Source: JAGXQV01 sp964505475
GTDB taxonomy: Bacteria; Pseudomonadota; Gammaproteobacteria; Burkholderiales; Sulfuricellaceae
Length of the DNA: 16,073 nt
Assembly: GCA_964505475.1 (NCBI GenBank)
Contig: CAZDIJ010000065.1
Location: 1 to 16,073 of the forward strand
Direction of reading: 5' to 3'
This document shows, piece after piece, positions 15,687 through 16,073 of the stretch. Each line of letters opens with the position of its first letter. Within the stretch, counting starts at the first letter, position 1. A model generated the notes under the pieces. It made no database searches. It saw only the letters and a list, made by a program, of their open reading frames with translations, and was not told the origin of the DNA. A program made the position numbers and the translations under genes.

Positions 15687-15874
15687 AGGGCGATTTCTTT
15701 CAACTGGTATTCCTGGGGTACGTCGTCCATCGCCATCAGCAGGTAGGCATCCTTGATATTTTCTTCCAGTTCGTCGAGCGTCTCGCCCTGGGTCATGATT
15801 TCCGGGTGTTCCGGCAGCTTGCCGAGCCAGAATTTATCGGTTTTCCAGTAGATCAGGGTCATCTTGGGGTGCAT
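15683..15874 (-). CDS. HicB-like antitoxin-family protein (apparently orphan)
   Basis: A 63-residue protein with the partial RNase H fold typical of HicB antitoxins: beta strands around MTLIYWKTDKFWLGKLPEHP, then the family-typical MTQGETLDELEENIKDAYLLMAMDD. HicB proteins normally neutralise a HicA mRNA interferase and can repress their own operon. It lacks a C-terminal DNA-binding domain. The start at 15874 is supported by an AGGAGG five bases upstream; an in-frame ATG four codons later is unlikely. No intact toxin gene adjoins: only a 16-codon hicA-like frame follows before hemH. It starts 13 bp after the hrcA stop, so it is in the hrcA-hemH transcript. It may have been kept as a regulator or be on the way to loss. 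Confidence 0.82.
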   Translation of the reverse strand: MHPKMTLIYWKTDKFWLGKLPEHPEIMTQGETLDELEENIKDAYLLMAMDDVPQEYQLKEIAL

Positions 15875-15887
15875 AACGCCCTCCTAG

Positions 15888-16073
15888 TCAGTGGTACGAC
15901 AACGCGCTCGACAGCAGCTTGGCGGTGATGTCGACGAGGGGGATCACCCGTTCGTAGGCCATGCGCGTCGGACCGATGACGCCGACGGTGCCGACGATCT
16001 GGCCGTCCACCTCATAGGGGGCGGTGACCACGCTGCATTCGTCGAGCGGCACCTGGCTGGATTCGCCGCCGAT
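15888..16073 (-). CDS. hrcA: Heat-inducible transcription repressor HrcA, C-terminal part
   Basis: The last 61 residues of HrcA plus the TGA stop (15888-15890); the rest lies beyond the right edge of the window. The segment IGGESSQVPLDECSVVTAPYEVDG, QIVGTVGVIGPTRMAYERVIP and VDITAKLLSSAL (read in pieces) is highly characteristic of the HrcA C-terminus. HrcA represses heat-shock genes by binding CIRCE operators and is kept active by GroEL. No CIRCE element is visible within this window, including before grpE, so its targets are probably elsewhere (for example groESL). It is followed closely by the HicB-like gene, whose ribosome site begins within a few bases of the stop. Confidence 0.97.
   Translation of the reverse strand: MGGESSQVPLDECSVVTAPYEVDGQIVGTVGVIGPTRMAYERVIPLVDITAKLLSSALSYH

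Overview
The window (about 60% GC by eye) looks like a chromosomal segment of a Gram-negative betaproteobacterium. The main reason is the minus-strand heat-shock/haem cluster hrcA - hemH - grpE - dnaK - dnaJ, a betaproteobacterial order, together with typical proteobacterial DnaK, DnaJ and HrcA sequences. A FliA-type promoter and an HD-GYP protein suggest a motile, c-di-GMP-using cell. The exact genus cannot be fixed from the sequence alone; a Nitrosomonadales- or Rhodocyclales-like organism is a guess.

Left third, plus strand (1-7053). The 3' end of a DUF294/CBS-type putative nucleotidyltransferase is followed by a DnaQ-like 3'-5' exonuclease, then a DUF4212 small membrane protein whose stop codon overlaps the start of a sodium:solute symporter (SSF, VC_2705-like subfamily). 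This ends in a clear intrinsic terminator and a REP-like palindrome. A convergent TPR protein gene (minus) follows. Next comes a divergent plus-strand pair: a small two-helix membrane protein and a second, paralogous SSF symporter. Both symporters carry a long charged insert between membrane helices and a 12-residue EF-hand/dockerin-like calcium loop. By homology both elements should lie on the periplasmic side.

Right two thirds, minus strand (7168-16073). Read in the direction of transcription: hrcA (3' end only), a HicB-like antitoxin with a 16-codon hicA-like remnant, hemH, a FliA-promoter-driven gene for an EF-hand-rich protein, two tandem paralogous small cysteine-rich proteins, an HD-GYP phosphodiesterase, a 160-bp palindromic MITE-like element with TTAG duplications, a near-consensus sigma-32 promoter, then grpE, dnaK and dnaJ. 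The roughly 3.4-kb block between hemH and grpE is an accessory insertion into an otherwise conserved cluster.

How the genes work together: HrcA, GrpE, DnaK and DnaJ form the heat-shock chaperone module and its repressor, and HemH makes haem. The symporters probably import small organic acids with sodium. The block in the middle has a motility/second-messenger flavour. Several small repeats (two copies of one palindromic family, one REP-like element, one MITE) sit in the gaps between genes. No tRNA, rRNA, CRISPR array or complete insertion sequence was seen.
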